Below are positions 1 through 7,576 of a stretch of DNA of 64,000 nucleotides, piece by piece. The notes below the pieces were generated by a model. That model made no database searches, had not been told where the DNA came from, and worked only from the letters and a program-made list of their open reading frames with translations. This DNA is from Bradyrhizobium lablabi (GTDB lineage Bacteria > Pseudomonadota > Alphaproteobacteria > Rhizobiales > Xanthobacteraceae), in contig NZ_LT670844.1 in the NCBI RefSeq assembly GCF_900141755.1, positions 4,836,001 to 4,900,000 of the forward strand. The letters run 5' to 3'. How positions within the stretch are numbered: position 1 is the stretch's first letter; the number at the start of each line of letters is the position of its first letter. Position numbers and translations under genes: made by a program.

Positions 1-267
1 ATAGAGTTCGCTGAACTGCCATTTCCGCCACAGGTCGTCGCGCGAATATTGATAGATCGGGCCGGAAGAATCGACGCGGGCCCCGGGATAACAATTCCAA
101 TACCAGACGCCGCCAAGACCGCCCCCGGCCTCAAACACTTGAACGGCCATGCCCATGCTGCGCAGACGGTCAAGCAGATAGAGGCCGGCGAATCCCGCGC
201 CGACGATGATGACGTCGAGATCCTGGCTCCCGCCATTGTCCGTCCGTTTCGCGTTAGTCGTGCTCAT
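1..267 (-). CDS. Baeyer-Villiger-type flavin monooxygenase, 5' part only
   Basis: The gene runs off the left edge; the 89 N-terminal residues are present. Residues 18-30 carry the FAD-binding Rossmann motif (DVIIVGAGFAGL), followed by GGVWYWNCYPGARVDS, the conserved segment of cyclohexanone/phenylacetone monooxygenases. Enzymes of this family use NADPH and O2 to insert oxygen next to a ketone, giving an ester or lactone in the cytoplasm. The ATG at 267 is the first start in frame and the Rossmann fold begins at the usual distance from it. The substrate cannot be told from this fragment. The family is clear, but the NADPH domain and the second half are outside the window. Confidence 0.88.
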   Translation of the reverse strand, partial: MSTTNAKRTDNGGSQDLDVIIVGAGFAGLYLLDRLRSMGMAVQVFEAGGGLGGVWYWNCYPGARVDSSGPIYQYSRDDLWRKWQFSELY

Positions 268-471
268 ATGGTTTGATTCCTTCCCGGACAGGATCAGTTA
301 GCGGTGGGGCGCCCGGAAACCCGAGGGCATTTCGTTTGAGCCGAGCTATCTATTCACCGCGTCGCCGGAAGGCGCGGAAAGGGATATGGCTTATTCCAAT
401 GGAGCCCTAAATGCGGAGGCTTGCTGCCAGGACGCCGGGGAGGGCCGGGGCAAAACGACACGTCGAATAAT

Positions 472-486
472 TTCGGAATTTCCGAA
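472..486. promoter_or_regulatory. Inverted repeat upstream of the monooxygenase
   Basis: A perfect dyad, TTCGGAA-T-TTCCGAA, lies about 205 bases upstream of the monooxygenase start. Its size and symmetry suit a homodimeric repressor such as a TetR-type regulator, but no regulator gene is in view. The role is inferred only from symmetry and position. Confidence 0.35.
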
Positions 487-507
487 TTTTACTTGACGGC
501 GGGGTAG

Positions 508-704
508 CGCGGGGAATGCCGGGTTGTTCCGATGTGACCGTGGTGACTAACTCGCGTGTTTTTTTCTACACGCGAGGCTGCGGGCGCATCGAGCGCCCGG
601 CATTCCCTGCGCCCTCTTCATTCAGAGGGCGGAATGTTCTTGCAAAACCTCGCGCAAAACACGCGGCGAGATCGCGAAGCTGCGGCTGTTTGAAATTGAA
701 TCCG
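508..704. repeat. Partial copy of a long Bradyrhizobium interspersed repeat (family R7)
   Basis: This segment shares blocks with 59395-60106: the CCCTGCGCCCTCT...GAGGGCGG hairpin, a GCGAGA-type block, and a TGTTTGAAATTGAATCC-like end. It also has the short palindromes CTCGCGTG/CACGCGAG and GGGCGC/GCGCCC. From memory this is the 3' half of a repeat scattered through Bradyrhizobium and Rhodopseudomonas genomes. Short ORFs crossing it are not credible genes. Together with the next repeat it fills the gap between the monooxygenase and apaG. Confidence 0.6.
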
Positions 705-720
705 TAGCCACCCCTCCACT

Positions 721-860
721 GTCATCACCCGCCACCGGGTCGGCGCAACGCGCCGCCCGATGACAGGCTCCGGCGGGTGATCCAGTATTCCAGAGACATC
801 AGCAATAGAACCGAAAAGCCGCGGCGTACTGGATACCCCGCATGCGCGGGGTATGACAGC
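721..860. repeat. Palindromic repeat, family R5
   Basis: The repeat begins with GTCATCACCCGCC and ends in a GTATGACAGC-like inverted partner. It contains the module GGGTCGGCGCAACGCGCC followed by CGATGACAGGCTCC, which recurs at 12700-12735 and, inverted, at 41238-41288. It lies between the convergent 3' end of apaG and the R7 fragment, and has no coding potential of its own. Confidence 0.65.
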
Positions 861-887
861 TGTTGTGAAGCGGCGAAGTGCCCGAAG

Positions 888-1280
888 CTAGTTCAACACC
901 CGCTTGATGTCCGGGCTGTCGAGCGAGAACGTCGGCACGTCGATCTCGAACCGCTCGCCGCTCTCGCTCACCATTTGATAGCGCCCGGTCATGAAGCCGG
1001 ACGTGGTCGGAAGCGGCACGCCGCTGGTATATTCGAAGCGCTCGCCCGGGGCGAGCACCGGCTGCTCGCCGACCACGCCCTTGCCGGGAACTTCTTTTTT
1101 GTGGCCTGAGGCGTCGGTGATGATCCAGAACCGGCTCAGCAGTTGTACCGTCTCCTCGCCGTTATTGGTGATGACGATGGTGTAGGACCAGAAATATTCA
1201 TGCTTTTCGACCGACGAGCGGTCCGGCATGAAATGCGGCTCGACGGTGACTTCGATCTGGCGGGTAACGGCGCGGTACAT
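888..1280 (-). CDS. apaG: ApaG protein (Co2+/Mg2+ efflux-associated)
   Basis: The 130-residue protein has the full ApaG/DUF525 sandwich: residues 1-25 give the VTVEPHFMPDRS strand region, then EYFWSYTIVITNNG, LLSRFWIITD, and the signature GVVGEQPVLAPGERFEYTSG followed by GFMTGRYQM. ApaG is a small fibronectin-III-like cytosolic protein. It has been linked to cobalt/magnesium resistance and Ap4A metabolism, but its biochemical activity is not settled. Length is typical (about 125-130). The gene is divergent from the opgC operon, with 255 bases between the starts. Nothing looks broken. Confidence 0.93.
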   Translation of the reverse strand: MYRAVTRQIEVTVEPHFMPDRSSVEKHEYFWSYTIVITNNGEETVQLLSRFWIITDASGHKKEVPGKGVVGEQPVLAPGERFEYTSGVPLPTTSGFMTGRYQMVSESGERFEIDVPTFSLDSPDIKRVLN

Positions 1281-1461
1281 GCGTACGATGTTCCAGAATC
1301 CTCAAGGCGGCATCTTAGCGAAAAGTTCGCGCGGAACCAATCGCCCGCCCGGCATGGCGGCATCCCCGCGGGCAGAAATCTTAAGATCGCCGTTTCAACA
1401 CAGTTCCAACCTAAAGCGCTCCCGCGCGGCCGCGGCCCGCGTCGCTTGCTTGCAACTGCAG

Positions 1462-1478
1462 GGCCGATACTATCGGCC
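1462..1478. promoter_or_regulatory. Inverted repeat upstream of the opgC-like operon
   Basis: GGCCGATA-C-TATCGGCC is a perfect 8+1+8 dyad 58 bases upstream of the opgC start and about 180 bases upstream of the divergent apaG. It is a plausible operator, or a short hairpin in the opgC leader. No regulator is encoded nearby. Confidence 0.4.
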
Positions 1479-1535
1479 GAAGCAAGCTTTCGTGCCGGGC
1501 AAGTGCGCAACGCGACTGCCCAAAACCGGTGCCAG

Positions 1536-2795
1536 ATGACGTCAATTGCCGATCGAATCGCCGGACCACCGCTCGCGACGCAGGCGGCTGCGCTTGCCTC
1601 CGACGCTGCAGCTGCGCCGGCGCTGCCGACGTTCTCGCTTCCTGTGGGCGGCGAGCGCGAATTGCGGCTCGATCTGTTTCGAGGGCTCGCGCTGTGGCTG
1701 ATCTTCATCGACCACCTGCCGCCCAATATCCTGACCTGGTTCACGCTCCGCAATTACGGCTTCAGCGACGCCACCGAAATCTTCATCTTCATCTCCGGCT
1801 ACACCGCGGCCTTTGTCTACGGCCGCGCCATGCTGGAGGTCGGCTTCGTGGTCGCGACCGCGCGCATCCTGCGCCGGGTCTGGCAGATCTATGTCGCGCA
1901 TGTGTTCCTGTTCACGATCTTTCTGGCGGAGATTTCCTATGTCGCCACCAGTTTCGAGAACCCGCTTTATTCCGAAGAAATGGGGATCATGGATTTCTTG
2001 AAACAGCCCGACGCCACCATCGTCCAGGCGCTGCTGTTGCGATTCCGGCCCGTCAACATGGACGTGCTGCCGCTCTATATCGTGCTGATGCTGTTTCTCC
2101 CCGTGATCCTGTGGCTGATGAGATGGAAGGCCGACATCGCGCTGGCGCTCTCGGTTCTGCTGTATGCCCTGACCTGGCATTATGACTGGTATCTGTCGGC
2201 CTATCCGAACGGCTACTGGGCCTTCAACCCGCTCGCCTGGCAATTATTGTTCGTATTCGGCGCCTGGTGCGCGCTCAGCGGCGCCAAGCGGATGACGCGG
2301 CTTCTCTCCTCGCCGGTCACGCTGTGGATTTCTTTTGCCTATCTGTTCGCGGCGTTCTTGGTGACGCTGACCTGGTACATCCCGCAATTGAACCATCTGA
2401 TGCCGCGGCTACTCGAACAATGGATGTATCCGATCGACAAGACCGATCTCGACGTGCTGCGGTTCGCGCATTTTCTGGCGCTGGCGGCGATCACTGTGCG
2501 TTTCCTGCCGAGGGACTGGCCCGGATTGAAATCGCCCTGGCTCAAGCCGCTGATCCTGTGCGGGCAGCATTCCCTTGAGATTTTCTGCCTCGGTGTCTTC
2601 CTGGCGTTTGCCGGGCATTTTGTCCTTGCCGAGGTTTCCGGCGGTGCAGCACTGCATTTCGTTATCAGTATTTCCGGAATCCTGATCATGTGCGCCGTGG
2701 CCTGGGTTATTTCGTGGTACAAGCACTCCGCCGACAAGGGTGCCTCACGCACAAAAAGCACCGGCGGCAATGCTGATTTGGCAGGAGGGGGTTGA
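1536..2795 (+). CDS. opgC: OpgC-domain membrane acyltransferase-like protein
   Basis: The 419-residue polytopic membrane protein has about ten hydrophobic segments. It starts after a short cytoplasmic tail with ELRLDLFRGLALWLIFIDHL, which carries the Arg-Gly and Asp-His features of OpgC/acyltransferase-3-like enzymes. OpgC proteins transfer succinyl groups to periplasmic glucans; here the acceptor could be a cyclic glucan or exopolysaccharide. A longer frame runs back to 1143, but that part is antisense to apaG and unlike the family, so the ATG at 1536 is preferred although its ribosome site is weak. The stop overlaps the start of the next gene (TGATG), so translation is probably coupled to the two SGNH proteins. 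The family is clear; the substrate is inferred. Confidence 0.82.
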   Translation: MTSIADRIAGPPLATQAAALASDAAAAPALPTFSLPVGGERELRLDLFRGLALWLIFIDHLPPNILTWFTLRNYGFSDATEIFIFISGYTAAFVYGRAMLEVGFVVATARILRRVWQIYVAHVFLFTIFLAEISYVATSFENPLYSEEMGIMDFLKQPDATIVQALLLRFRPVNMDVLPLYIVLMLFLPVILWLMRWKADIALALSVLLYALTWHYDWYLSAYPNGYWAFNPLAWQLLFVFGAWCALSGAKRMTRLLSSPVTLWISFAYLFAAFLVTLTWYIPQLNHLMPRLLEQWMYPIDKTDLDVLRFAHFLALAAITVRFLPRDWPGLKSPWLKPLILCGQHSLEIFCLGVFLAFAGHFVLAEVSGGAALHFVISISGILIMCAVAWVISWYKHSADKGASRTKSTGGNADLAGGG

Positions 2796-3610
2796 TGAAC
2801 TCAGGAGCCATCCTGGGCCTGATGCTGTTGGCCGGTCTTTTGACCGCGGCGCCCGCGCGCGCCGAAGATGCCCCCGCGCCCGCCCAGGATGCGCCTGCGC
2901 GCGCCCAAGATACGCCTGCGCGCCCCGGAGATGCGCCGCAAAGCTGCGAGGTCCCGGAATACCTGCTCGCGACCGATAGCGCGCTTCCCAAGGTCACGGA
3001 GGCCGTAAAGAGCCGCCATTTGCTGGATATTCTGGTGATCGGGAGCCGCTCGTCGACCCTCAACACCGCCGAGGGATTGGCCTATCCGGACCGGCTGCAG
3101 GCGATGCTGCGCGAGAAGCTGCCCTCGGTTACGGTCAACCTGTCCGTAGAACTGCAGGTAAAGAAGACCGCCGAAGAATTAGCCCCCGGCCTCGCCAAGC
3201 TTTTGGAAGGCAAAAAGCCTACCCTGGTTATCTGGCAGACCGGCACCGTCGATGCGGTGCGATCGGTCGATCCCGAGGATTTTCGCAGCGCCGTCGACGA
3301 AGGGGTTGCTGCGATGCAAAATGCGGGTGCCGACGTGATCCTGATGAATTTGCAATATAGCCCGCGTACCGAGACCATGATTTCCGCGCCGCCATACCTA
3401 GATAATATGCGCGTGGTGGCGCAGCAGCACGACGTTCCGCTGTTCGACCGCTTCGCGATCATGCGCCAGTGGAACGAGCAGGGCGATTTCGATCTGTTCA
3501 GCACGTTTCATGGCATCGAACTCGCCAAGCGCGTGCACGATTGCCTTGGCCGGGCGCTGTCGAAATTCATCATCGACGCCGCCCATCTCGGCCCAGCCCA
3601 GCAGAATTGA
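2795..3610 (+). CDS. Secreted SGNH-fold protein with degenerate catalytic residues
   Basis: The 271-residue protein has a signal peptide (hydrophobic core then APARAED) and three copies of an Ala/Pro-rich unit of about nine residues (residues 25-47). An SGNH-like domain follows. It is paralogous to the next gene: VIWQTGTVDAVRSVDPE and LMNLQYSPRTE match VIWQVGTNAVLRNLDPA and LVDPQYSPRVT. However, the C-terminal Asp-x-x-His of SGNH esterases (DGLH in the paralogue) is FSTFHG here, so the Asp is missing. The first block is GSRSSTL instead of a GDS-like motif. It may bind or help rather than hydrolyse. AGGAGG lies at 2782-2787, and the ATG overlaps the opgC stop. Confidence 0.75.
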   Translation: MNSGAILGLMLLAGLLTAAPARAEDAPAPAQDAPARAQDTPARPGDAPQSCEVPEYLLATDSALPKVTEAVKSRHLLDILVIGSRSSTLNTAEGLAYPDRLQAMLREKLPSVTVNLSVELQVKKTAEELAPGLAKLLEGKKPTLVIWQTGTVDAVRSVDPEDFRSAVDEGVAAMQNAGADVILMNLQYSPRTETMISAPPYLDNMRVVAQQHDVPLFDRFAIMRQWNEQGDFDLFSTFHGIELAKRVHDCLGRALSKFIIDAAHLGPAQQN

Positions 3611-3640
3611 GGATTTAGCGTTAATGAGGACTGAGTGTTG

Positions 3641-4681
3641 ATGAGTCTTGCCCGCCCTTTCTTCCGAACGACATCGCTGGCCGTATGCGCCGCCGCGGCG
3701 CTTACCCTGCTGTCGCCGGCCTCGACGCCGCCTGCGCGCGCGCAAGCGGCCCAGGCCGCCCGGCAGCCGACGCAATCCGACGTTGCCAAATCCGATAGCG
3801 CCAAACCTGACAGCACCCAGCCGCCTGCCGCGCAGACGAACGGCACCGGCAATGGCGCAGCCGTCGACCAGCCAGATCCGTCGCAGCAAAAGAGCCTCAC
3901 CACCAAGGCGGTAGAAAAGGCAAAACAGGCCGCGAAATCGGCCGGCGATATTTTCGGCCGCGTGCCGTGCCTGCCGCCGAAGGGCGGCGCCAAGTCGATG
4001 GGCTCGCTGCCGCATGTGGCGGGCAAGCTCGCTGCGGGGCAGCCGGTGGTGATCGTCGCCTTCGGATCGTCTTCGACGCAGGGCTACGGCACGTCGTCAC
4101 CCGAATACGCCTATCCCAACCGGCTGGCCGCGCAGCTGCGCCGGCAATATCCGGGCGCCGACATCACCGTTCTCAATCGCGGCAGGGGTGGCGATGATGC
4201 GCCCGAGATGATGAAGCGGCTGCAGGCGGAGGTGATCGATGCGAAGCCGGATCTCGTGATCTGGCAGGTCGGCACCAACGCCGTACTGCGCAATCTCGAT
4301 CCCGCCGAGACCGCCAAGATGGTGGAGGAGGGCGTCGCGCGCATTCAGGCCACGGGTGCCGATGTGGTGCTGGTCGATCCGCAATATTCTCCGCGGGTGA
4401 CCGAGCGCGCCGAAAGCGCGAGCAAGATGGTCGGGCTGCTCGGCAAGGTCGCCGCGTTGCGCCATGTCGGCATTTTCCCGCGCTTCGAGGTGATGCGCGA
4501 ATGGCACGAGAAGCAGGCGCTCCCGGTCGAGAGCTTTGTCATTGCCGACGGGCTGCACATGAATGACTGGGGCTACGCCTGCTTCGCGCAACTGCTCGGC
4601 GACGACATCATCAAGTCGGTCGGCCAGATCAAGCTCGGCGTCAACGTCCCCGCCGCCGTGCAGAGGTATCGGCCGATGTGA
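3641..4681 (+). CDS. Secreted SGNH/GDSL-type esterase
   Basis: The 346-residue protein has an N-terminal signal sequence, a Pro/Gln/Asp-rich linker (residues 30-85) and an SGNH hydrolase domain. The block I region reads VAFGSSSTQGYG (nucleophile Ser), GRGGDD marks block II, GTNAVLRN block III, and DGLHMNDWGY gives the catalytic Asp and His. Such enzymes remove or move O-acyl groups in the periplasm. Third in the operon after opgC and the degenerate paralogue, it probably edits the same acylated glycan. GTG 3635 and TTG 3638 are alternative starts; ATG 3641 sits behind an AGGA at 3627-3630. Confidence 0.82.
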   Translation: MSLARPFFRTTSLAVCAAAALTLLSPASTPPARAQAAQAARQPTQSDVAKSDSAKPDSTQPPAAQTNGTGNGAAVDQPDPSQQKSLTTKAVEKAKQAAKSAGDIFGRVPCLPPKGGAKSMGSLPHVAGKLAAGQPVVIVAFGSSSTQGYGTSSPEYAYPNRLAAQLRRQYPGADITVLNRGRGGDDAPEMMKRLQAEVIDAKPDLVIWQVGTNAVLRNLDPAETAKMVEEGVARIQATGADVVLVDPQYSPRVTERAESASKMVGLLGKVAALRHVGIFPRFEVMREWHEKQALPVESFVIADGLHMNDWGYACFAQLLGDDIIKSVGQIKLGVNVPAAVQRYRPM

Positions 4682-4705
4682 GGTTATGGCGGCACCATTT
4701 ACAAT

Positions 4706-4830
4706 CGTCGTCCCTGCGAACGCAGGGACCCATACGCCGCGGCGGAGCCGTGGGAAGAAAGTGGGCGACGGCTTCGCTCGCAACGAGCATCGGTGGTTAT
4801 GGGTCCCTGCTTTCGCAGGGACGACGACGG
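4706..4830. repeat. Palindromic repeat, family R1
   Basis: The ends are inverted partners: CGTCGTCCCTGCG...CGCAGGGACC on the left, GGGTCCCTGC...GCAGGGACGACG on the right. About 70 less conserved bases lie between. It lies between the converging 3' ends of the SGNH esterase and metZ, so it could act as a bidirectional terminator or transcript-end stabiliser. Related copies are at 38251, 40080 and 41131. Confidence 0.75.
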
Positions 4831-4846
4831 ATTTTTCGTATTCGCC

Positions 4847-6052
4847 TCACGCCTGCTCCAGCGCCGCCTGCAAATCCTCGATCAGATCATCGGGATGTTC
4901 GAGCCCGGCCGAGAACCTGACAAAACCTTCGCTGATGCCGAGTTCGGCGCGCGCTTCCGGTGTCAGCCGCTGATGCGTGGTGGTGGCCGGATGGGTGACG
5001 AGGCTCTTGGCGTCGCCGAGATTGTTGGAGATGCGCGAAACCTTCAGCGCGTTGAGGCAGCGGAACGCCGCCGCCTTGCCGCCCTTGACCTCGAAGCCGA
5101 CCAGCGTCGAGCCGGCGCGCATCTGCTTCTTGACCAAATCGGCCTGCGGATGATCGGCGCGGCCGGGATAGATCAGCCGCGAGATTTTTGGGTGTCGCGC
5201 CAGCGCATCCGCGACCTTCGCGGCTGTGTCGGTCTGGGCGCGCACGCGCACCGCAAGCGTCTCCAATCCCTTCAACAGCACCCAGGCGTTGAACGGCGAC
5301 AGCGACGGCCCGGTCTGACGCATGAAGTTATGCAGGTGCTCGGCAATGAACGCTTCGGAGCTCAAGATCATGCCGCCGAGGCAGCGGCCCTGGCCGTCGA
5401 TGTGCTTGGTCGCGGAATACACCACGACGTCGGCGCCGAGTGCAAGCGGGCTCTGCCAGATCGGCGTCGCAAACACATTGTCGACGATCAGCCGCGCGCC
5501 GGCTTGATGGGCGATTTCCGCGATAGAGGAGATATCGAGCACGTCGAGTGTCGGATTGGTCGGGCTTTCGAGAAAACAGCTCCTGGTGTTCGGCCGCATC
5601 GCCTTCTTCCACTGGTCGAGATCGAGGCCGTCGACCAGCGTGGACGCAATGCCGTAGCGCGGCAACAGGTCTTCCACCACATAGCGGCACGATCCGAACA
5701 TCGCCTTGGAGGCCACCACATGATCGCCGGCTTTCAGGGGGGCCAGCACCGCCGTCGTCACCGCGGCCATGCCGGTCGCGGTCGAGCGGCCGGCTTCGGC
5801 GCCCTCGAGCTCGATCATGCGGCGTTCGAACATCGCAATCGTCGGATTGGAATAGCGCGAATAGATGTAGCCGGGGTCCTCGCCCTTGAAGCGCGCCTCG
5901 CATTGCTCGGCGCTGTCGTAGACATACCCTTGCGTGAGAAACATCGCCTCGGAGGTCTCGCCGAATTGCGAGCGAAGGGTGCCGGAATGGACCAGCCTTG
6001 TTTCGGGGCGGTAGCGGGCGGTGGACGATTTGGATGCGGCAGACTCAGACAT
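4847..6052 (-). CDS. metZ: O-succinylhomoserine sulfhydrylase
   Basis: The 401-residue PLP enzyme belongs to the Cys/Met metabolism family. It contains SRYSNPT, GMAAV, the PLP-facing Asp in RLIVDNVFATP, and SATKHIDGQGR with the PLP lysine. The direct use of sulfide on an activated homoserine to make homocysteine is the usual pathway in Rhizobiales, where this subgroup is MetZ; a cystathionine gamma-synthase or O-acetylhomoserine enzyme is the alternative. The ATG at 6052 follows GGAGG by four bases; a longer start at 6088 would extend into the terminator region. A SAM-II riboswitch in the leader supports a methionine-pathway role. Confidence 0.9.
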   Translation of the reverse strand: MSESAASKSSTARYRPETRLVHSGTLRSQFGETSEAMFLTQGYVYDSAEQCEARFKGEDPGYIYSRYSNPTIAMFERRMIELEGAEAGRSTATGMAAVTTAVLAPLKAGDHVVASKAMFGSCRYVVEDLLPRYGIASTLVDGLDLDQWKKAMRPNTRSCFLESPTNPTLDVLDISSIAEIAHQAGARLIVDNVFATPIWQSPLALGADVVVYSATKHIDGQGRCLGGMILSSEAFIAEHLHNFMRQTGPSLSPFNAWVLLKGLETLAVRVRAQTDTAAKVADALARHPKISRLIYPGRADHPQADLVKKQMRAGSTLVGFEVKGGKAAAFRCLNALKVSRISNNLGDAKSLVTHPATTTHQRLTPEARAELGISEGFVRFSAGLEHPDDLIEDLQAALEQA

Positions 6053-6088
6053 GTGACCTCCATCGTGACCACCTTCAAAAATGGTCAC

Positions 6089-6122
6089 AAAAAAACCGGC
6101 CTGGAAAATTCCATTGGGCCGG
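6089..6122 (-). terminator. Intrinsic terminator in the metZ leader
   Basis: Read on the minus strand, an 11-bp stem (CCGGCC, a CAA bulge, then TGGAA; loop TT; then TTCCA and GGCCGG) is followed directly by seven T. It lies between the SAM-II aptamer and the metZ start, the right place for premature termination. Its 5' arm can also pair with the sequence just upstream (next entry). Confidence 0.85.
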
Positions 6123-6142
6123 GATCACACGTGTCCCCGGCC
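6117..6142 (-). promoter_or_regulatory. Putative antiterminator hairpin in the metZ leader
   Basis: GGCCGGG and CCCGGCC form a 7-bp stem around an ACACGTGT self-complementary loop. It uses the same CCCGGCC strand that forms the 5' arm of the terminator, so the two structures exclude each other. A switch between them governed by the SAM-II fold is inferred, not shown. Confidence 0.6.
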
Positions 6143-6197
6143 TGTTTAGCGACTTATTTAACGTGGCTGCAAGCCGGCCGGCTCAAATCACCACGGG
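6141..6197 (-). promoter_or_regulatory. SAM-II riboswitch
   Basis: The minus strand reads CGTGGTGATTTG, a GC-rich loop, TTGCAGCCACGTTAAA, then AAGT and CGCTAAACAGG. This is the SAM-II (metA-type) consensus: the P1 arms CGTGG/CCACG, the A-rich stretch after P1, and the GCTAAA segment that closes the pseudoknot. SAM-II binds S-adenosylmethionine and represses methionine-biosynthesis genes in alphaproteobacteria. It sits 89 bases upstream of the metZ start. Confidence 0.9.
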
Positions 6198-6207
6198 ATA
6201 AGTCATG

Positions 6208-6236
6208 CTCTTATTCGCTCGCGCCCTTTCCGTCAA
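6208..6236 (-). promoter_or_regulatory. Putative sigma-70 promoter of metZ
   Basis: On the minus strand, TTGACG (6236-6231) and TAAGAG (6213-6208) are 17 bases apart. This would start transcription about ten bases before the SAM-II aptamer. The -35 is strong and the -10 weak. Confidence 0.5.
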
Positions 6237-6282
6237 GGCGGCCATCGGATAACCGGTAAAAGGCCCTATTTTCAGCGTCTGG

Positions 6283-7419
6283 ATGGCGAAAGCCGCTTCA
6301 AGGACCTTAATCGTGTCGTTCACGCTTCAACCCGACGCCAACGGCATTCTGCCCGACCGCATGATCGCGGCGATGGCCGACGCCGGCCTGATCCTGCCGG
6401 CCTATCCCTTTGTCGAAAGCCAGATCCAGCCCGCGAGCCTCGACCTCCGCCTTGGCGACATCGCCTATCGGGTGCGGGCGAGTTTCTTGCCGGGGCCGGG
6501 CGCGACGGTGGCCGAGCGCATCGACGAATTGAAGCTGCACGAAATCGATCTCACCGACGGCGCGGTGCTGGAAACCAACTGCGTCTACATCGTGCCGCTA
6601 CTGGAGTCGCTCGCGCTGCCGCCGGAAATCGTCGCCGCCGCCAACCCGAAAAGCTCGACCGGGCGATTGGACGTGTTCACCCGCGTGATCGCTGACGGCA
6701 CGCGGCGGTTCGACATGATCGGTGCCGGCTATCACGGCCCGCTCTATGCCGAGATCAGCCCAAAGACTTTCCCGGTGTTGCTGCGCGAGGGATCGCGGCT
6801 GTCGCAAGTGCGTTTCCGCACTGGCGATGCCATCCTCAACGCCGACGAGCTCGATGCGCTGCACGATCTGGAGCGGCTGGTCGATATCGATGACGCCGAT
6901 CTCGCCAATGGCGTGGCGCTCAGCGTCGACCTTTCCGGCGAAAACGCCAACGGCTTTGTCGGCTATCGCGCCAAGCGCCATACCGGCGTGGTCGATATCG
7001 ACCGCCGCGGCGGCTACGCGGTCGATGAATTCTGGGAAGCGATTTCGGCCCGGCCTGACGGCAGCCTCATTCTCGATCCCGGCGAATTCTATATTCTCGC
7101 ATCGAAAGAAGCCGTCCAGGTGCCGCCGGATTACGCCGCGGAGATGGTGCCGTTCGATCCGCTGGTTGGCGAGTTTCGCGTGCATTATGCGGGCTTCTTC
7201 GATCCCGGTTTCGGTTATGCAGGGGCCGGCGGACAAGGTTCCCGTGCGGTGCTGGAAGTGCGCTCGCGCGAGGTGCCGTTCATCCTCGAGCACGGCCAGA
7301 TCGTCGGCCGCCTGGTCTACGAAAAAATGCTGGCGCGGCCTGACGCCTTGTACGGCCAGCGCATCGGCTCCAACTATCAGGCCCAGGGCCTGAAGCTGAG
7401 CAAGCATTTTCGGGTATAG
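6283..7419 (+). CDS. dcd: dCTP deaminase (long, two-domain form)
   Basis: The 378-residue protein is about twice the length of the E. coli enzyme and matches the long alphaproteobacterial form, with two dUTPase-like halves. Visible motifs are QIQPASLDLRLG near residue 47, the catalytic-site stretch NPKSSTGRLDVFTRVI near 122, and a C-terminal half with GEFYILASKEAVQVP and GFFDPGFGYAG. It converts dCTP to dUTP for dTMP synthesis. ATG 6283 has no good ribosome site; GTG 6313 lies eight bases after AAGGA and is a serious alternative start. It is divergent from metZ, 230 bases apart. No inserted or missing segment is seen. Confidence 0.88.
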   Translation: MAKAASRTLIVSFTLQPDANGILPDRMIAAMADAGLILPAYPFVESQIQPASLDLRLGDIAYRVRASFLPGPGATVAERIDELKLHEIDLTDGAVLETNCVYIVPLLESLALPPEIVAAANPKSSTGRLDVFTRVIADGTRRFDMIGAGYHGPLYAEISPKTFPVLLREGSRLSQVRFRTGDAILNADELDALHDLERLVDIDDADLANGVALSVDLSGENANGFVGYRAKRHTGVVDIDRRGGYAVDEFWEAISARPDGSLILDPGEFYILASKEAVQVPPDYAAEMVPFDPLVGEFRVHYAGFFDPGFGYAGAGGQGSRAVLEVRSREVPFILEHGQIVGRLVYEKMLARPDALYGQRIGSNYQAQGLKLSKHFRV

Positions 7420-7576
7420 CCAGCCGCGCAATTCTCCTGCGATGCAGCATTGCTAGGGCCTTCGACGAAATGCGCCTTTCGGTCACCCCGGCCTGATTGT
7501 AGCATCGACGCAAAAGGAACCTCGGAGAACTGGTTCCTACGGGGCAAGGAAAAACAACCAGCGAGGGGATAATTCA

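Noticed and set aside
4793..6259. 488-residue plus-strand ORF opposite metZ
   Set aside because: It is antisense to a clear enzyme gene and its composition (Arg/His/Gly/Ala-rich) is that of a GC-rich shadow frame.
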